Shown one piece after another: positions 61,527 through 64,000 of a stretch of 64,000 nucleotides of DNA. The notes beneath the pieces are model-generated. The model saw only the letters and a list, made by a program, of their open reading frames with translations. It was not told the DNA's origin and did not search any database. The position numbers were made by a program, and so were the translations under genes. The DNA lies in contig NZ_JAIRDQ010000013.1 in NCBI RefSeq assembly GCF_021458635.1, positions 186,001 through 250,000 of the forward strand, in the 5' to 3' direction. This DNA is from Bradyrhizobium monzae. GTDB taxonomy: Bacteria > Pseudomonadota > Alphaproteobacteria > Rhizobiales > Xanthobacteraceae. Every line of letters begins with the position of its first letter. The stretch's first letter is position 1.

Positions 61527-62834
61527 ATGATCGAGGAAAGGTTCGATGCAATCGTTGTCGGCGCCGGCATGGCGGGCAACGCGGCGGCACTGACTATGGC
61601 CAAGAAGGGCATGAAGGTGCTGCAGCTCGAGCGCGGCGAGTATGCCGGATCGAAGAACGTTCAGGGCGCAATACTCTATGCCGACATGCTGGAAAAGCTG
61701 ATCCCGGAGTTCCGGGAGGACGCACCGCTTGAGCGACATCTGGTCGAACAACGGTTCTGGATCATGGATGATCGCTCCCATGTTGGGCTGCATTACCGCT
61801 CAGAGGATTTCAATGAAGAGCGGGCTAACCGGTACACGATTATCCGGGCCCAGTTCGATCGATGGTTCTCCTCAAAAGTGCGCGAGGCAGGCGCGACCGT
61901 GCTGTGCGAGACCACCGTCACCGATCTTGCGCAGGATGCCTATGGCAGAGTCATCGGTGTTCGTACGGATCGCCAGCATGGCGAGATCCATGCAGATGTC
62001 GTGGTGCTGGCCGAGGGCGTGAACGGGCTGCTTGGCACGCGTGCGCGCCTGCGCGAGCGCCCGAAGCCTAACAAGGTGGCTCTCGCGGTGAAGGAAATGC
62101 ACTTTTTGCCGCGCGAGACCATCGAAGCGCGTTTCAATCTGAGCGGCGACGAAGGCGTTGTCATCGAAGCTGCGGGCACCATTTCCGGCGGCATGACGGG
62201 AATGGGCTTCATCTACGCCAACAAGGAGTGCATTTCGCTCGGCATCGGTTGTCTTGTCGCAGACTTTCAGCGCACCGGAAAGACGCCCTACGAGCTGCTC
62301 GATCGTTTCAAGCGCCACCCGTCGGTCGCGCCTCTGATCGAGGGGTCTGAGGTCAAGGAATATTCCGCGCACCTCATCCCCGAGGGCGGCTACAAAGCCA
62401 TCCCGCAGCTCTACGGAGACGGTTGGGTCGTGGCCGGTGACGCGGCGCAGCTCAACAACGCCATTCATCGCGAGGGGTCCAATCTTGCGATGACGTCCGG
62501 ACGGATCGCGGCCGAAGCGATCTTCCAGATGAAGTCGCGCCGGCTTGCCATGACTGCGGAAAATCTCGCGCTCTACAAGAGGATGCTGGACCGCTCCTTC
62601 GTCTTGAAGGACATGAAGAAGTACAAGGACATGCCGAGGCTGATGCATACCAACTCGCAAAACTTCTTCCTGACCTACCCCCAGCTCATCTCCAAGGCGA
62701 TGCAGACCTACCTTCGGGTGGACGGTACGCCAAAGTCCGAGAAACAGAAGTCGACGCTGAAATCCTTTGTCAATGCGCGGTCCTGGATAGGGCTGTTCGG
62801 CGATGCATTCCGCTTCGCCCGCGCCTGGCGCTAA
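61527..62834 (+). CDS. fixC: FixC, ETF-quinone oxidoreductase-like flavoprotein
   Basis: A 435-residue FAD protein of the FixABCX complex. N-terminal Rossmann motif VGAGMAGNAAALTMAKKG near residue 12, conserved LAEGVNGLLGTRARLRER near 155, the FAD segment YGDGWVVAGDAAQLNNAIHR EGSNLA near 300. Membrane association through the quinone-site region is expected. AAAGGAGG precedes the ATG, 12 bases after fixB. Confidence 0.97.
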   Translation: MIEERFDAIVVGAGMAGNAAALTMAKKGMKVLQLERGEYAGSKNVQGAILYADMLEKLIPEFREDAPLERHLVEQRFWIMDDRSHVGLHYRSEDFNEERANRYTIIRAQFDRWFSSKVREAGATVLCETTVTDLAQDAYGRVIGVRTDRQHGEIHADVVVLAEGVNGLLGTRARLRERPKPNKVALAVKEMHFLPRETIEARFNLSGDEGVVIEAAGTISGGMTGMGFIYANKECISLGIGCLVADFQRTGKTPYELLDRFKRHPSVAPLIEGSEVKEYSAHLIPEGGYKAIPQLYGDGWVVAGDAAQLNNAIHREGSNLAMTSGRIAAEAIFQMKSRRLAMTAENLALYKRMLDRSFVLKDMKKYKDMPRLMHTNSQNFFLTYPQLISKAMQTYLRVDGTPKSEKQKSTLKSFVNARSWIGLFGDAFRFARAWR

Positions 62835-62872
62835 TTGTTCGAAACGCGAACCCGAAACCAATGAGGCTGACT

Positions 62873-63169
62873 ATGAAGGTCGAGCGATCAGTGCGTGTCG
62901 AAGACAAGTTATTTTGCAACCGCTATCTTGTGGACGCCGGACGTCCCCACATCAAGGTGCGTGCGCATACCAGGCCCTCGCCGCAGCTCCTTGCGCTTTT
63001 GAAAGCCTGCCCCGCGCGCTGCTATGATCTCAATGACAAGGGCCAGGTCGAGGTCACGGTCGACGGCTGCATGGAGTGCGGCACCTGCCGCGTCATCGGC
63101 GAGCCCACCGGCGACATCGAATGGAGCTATCCGCGTGGCGGATACGGAGTGTTATTCAAGTTCGGGTGA
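62873..63169 (+). CDS. fixX: FixX ferredoxin-like protein
   Basis: A 98-residue ferredoxin-like partner of FixC: MKVERSVRVEDKLFCNRYLV, KACPARCYDLNDKGQV and the cluster motif DGCMECGTCRVIGEP followed by IEWSYPRGGYGVLFKFG. ATG 62873 has GAGG 8 bases upstream; ATG 62861 would add four residues. It ends the fixBCX operon. Confidence 0.96.
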   Translation: MKVERSVRVEDKLFCNRYLVDAGRPHIKVRAHTRPSPQLLALLKACPARCYDLNDKGQVEVTVDGCMECGTCRVIGEPTGDIEWSYPRGGYGVLFKFG

Positions 63170-64000
63170 GGGCCAAGATTACCGCCGCGTGATTGTCACC
63201 GACCGAACGAAGATATGACGGCAGATTCATTTTGCCACAGCTTGCGTGCGCGAAGAGACTGAAGTTCGAGCAATGCCAAAATACTTGGATGAAAGGGTCC
63301 CCTGGCGAACTATGCTCCGTAGTGCATTACCACTTCGATTGGCCCAAACTATTAGCGGCTGTCGGCCTCGACGAACATCCCTCGCGATTCTCTGGTGATC
63401 GTGTCGCCACCGCTCTCATTTGGATAAGGGTTGGATTTAAAGGCTGAGGAATGCCGCGCCGATGGCCTCGCCTGTGTCTGCCTCGCCAACGAGCGTCGCA
63501 AAGGCGAAAGAGCGCAGGTCATGGTCGCGAAGAGTGCCCAGGCTCATGATCGTCGTCTTGCTTTCGCTTAACTCCATTGAACAAAATGAAATCTTGTTCT
63601 GAGTTTATCACCTTCTGCGTAGGTCGAAAAATGGAACCCGGATGAACTTAGGTCAACTATGCCCCGGTCCGGGATTACGGATCTTCTCAACTCAGAATTT
63701 TTCGGTTGGCGCCCTGCGGTTCGTTGACGCGGAGCTGCGCGAGAATCGTGAAGTCGCCCCGCTACGAGAAAGCACCTCGGGGCGAGCGACGGGTCAGCGG
63801 AGGAAAGGTTCGAGGCTCCGGCTGGCGGTCGAGGCCGGAGAGATCAATCTATCCTTCCCCTGTCGGGCGATCCTTGTCCTCGCCCGCTCGTCCGCTGCTC
63901 AGTCCATCACCGAACGGGCGCGGCAGAACTCAAAATATTCTGCAGGATCGCATCTCCTAACAATCACTTGGCCAGATGAGTGTTCCGATGCCGTCTGTAA
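63170..64000. other. gene-poor stretch after fixX
   Basis: No clear gene in 830 bases. A short minus-strand frame at 63437-63577 (MELSESKTTIMSLGTLRDHD, 46 residues) has an acceptable protein character but weak signals. A plus-strand frame at 63193-63447 is not recognised. No terminator after fixX was seen. Confidence 0.4.

Noticed and set aside
1..64000. Isolated TGT-N10-ACA matches, tRNA genes and CRISPR arrays
   Set aside because: The TGT-N10-ACA pattern is expected by chance about every 4 kb, so sites were reported only with a correctly placed -24/-12 element. No tRNA-like T-arm or regularly spaced repeat was seen by eye.

Overview
The window looks like part of the symbiosis island of a Bradyrhizobium-type alphaproteobacterium. 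The evidence is a large nif/fix gene set in the split Bradyrhizobium order, NifA/sigma-54 promoters, two nod boxes, a nodP/nodQ-type sulfate-activation pair, and long gene-poor stretches with pseudogenes and insertion-sequence debris between well-preserved operons. No rRNA, tRNA or CRISPR array was seen.

Layout. 1-3138: end of a biotin gene (bioA) followed by panB and panC for pantothenate. 3139-13276: accessory DNA with one chemoreceptor, several small hypothetical genes, a frameshifted DUF3892 gene, and a MocR-type regulator divergent from a PaiB-like gene and a LysE-type exporter. 13277-21017: nodQ and nodP on the minus strand, two plus-strand nod boxes that point away from them, a 206-residue protein and a PAS chemoreceptor behind the second nod box, and an OmpR-type regulator whose phosphoacceptor Asp is replaced by Glu. 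22089-26445: a NifA/sigma-54-controlled ferredoxin, a collapsed sufB remnant, then intact sufC, sufD and sufS. 27324-28127: an RTX-repeat protein divergent from nifD. 28413-36307: nifD-nifK-nifE-nifN-nifX-DUF269-CCE_0567-fdxB.

36798-43689: a porin, a TauD-family dioxygenase, gene-poor DNA and an ABC exporter. 44238-47741: four minus-strand genes in two apparent NifA-dependent units: a YqeB-like molybdenum-hydroxylase accessory homologue with a HemN-like radical-SAM protein, and two unrecognised genes. 48021-50922: iscA-type, nifU-C-type, nifS, nifT and a SIR2-like gene. 51241-54395: nifB, fdxN, nifZ and two small nif-associated genes. 55370-57070: nifH and nifQ. 57756-59488: nifV and nifW. 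59771-63169: a fixA pseudogene followed by intact fixB, fixC and fixX.

The core genes supply nitrogenase (NifHDK), FeMo-cofactor assembly (NifB, E, N, X, Q, V), Fe-S supply (NifS, IscA/NifU-C-like, SufCDS), maturation (NifZ, W, T) and electron delivery (FixBCX, FdxB, FdxN). Clear -24/-12 elements, mostly with TGT-N10-ACA sites upstream, precede nifD, nifB, nifH, nifV, iscA and the suf-linked ferredoxin. They also precede two minus-strand units of little-known genes, which are the best candidates here for undescribed parts of the nitrogen-fixation regulon. Presence of nifV is notable because most rhizobia lack it.
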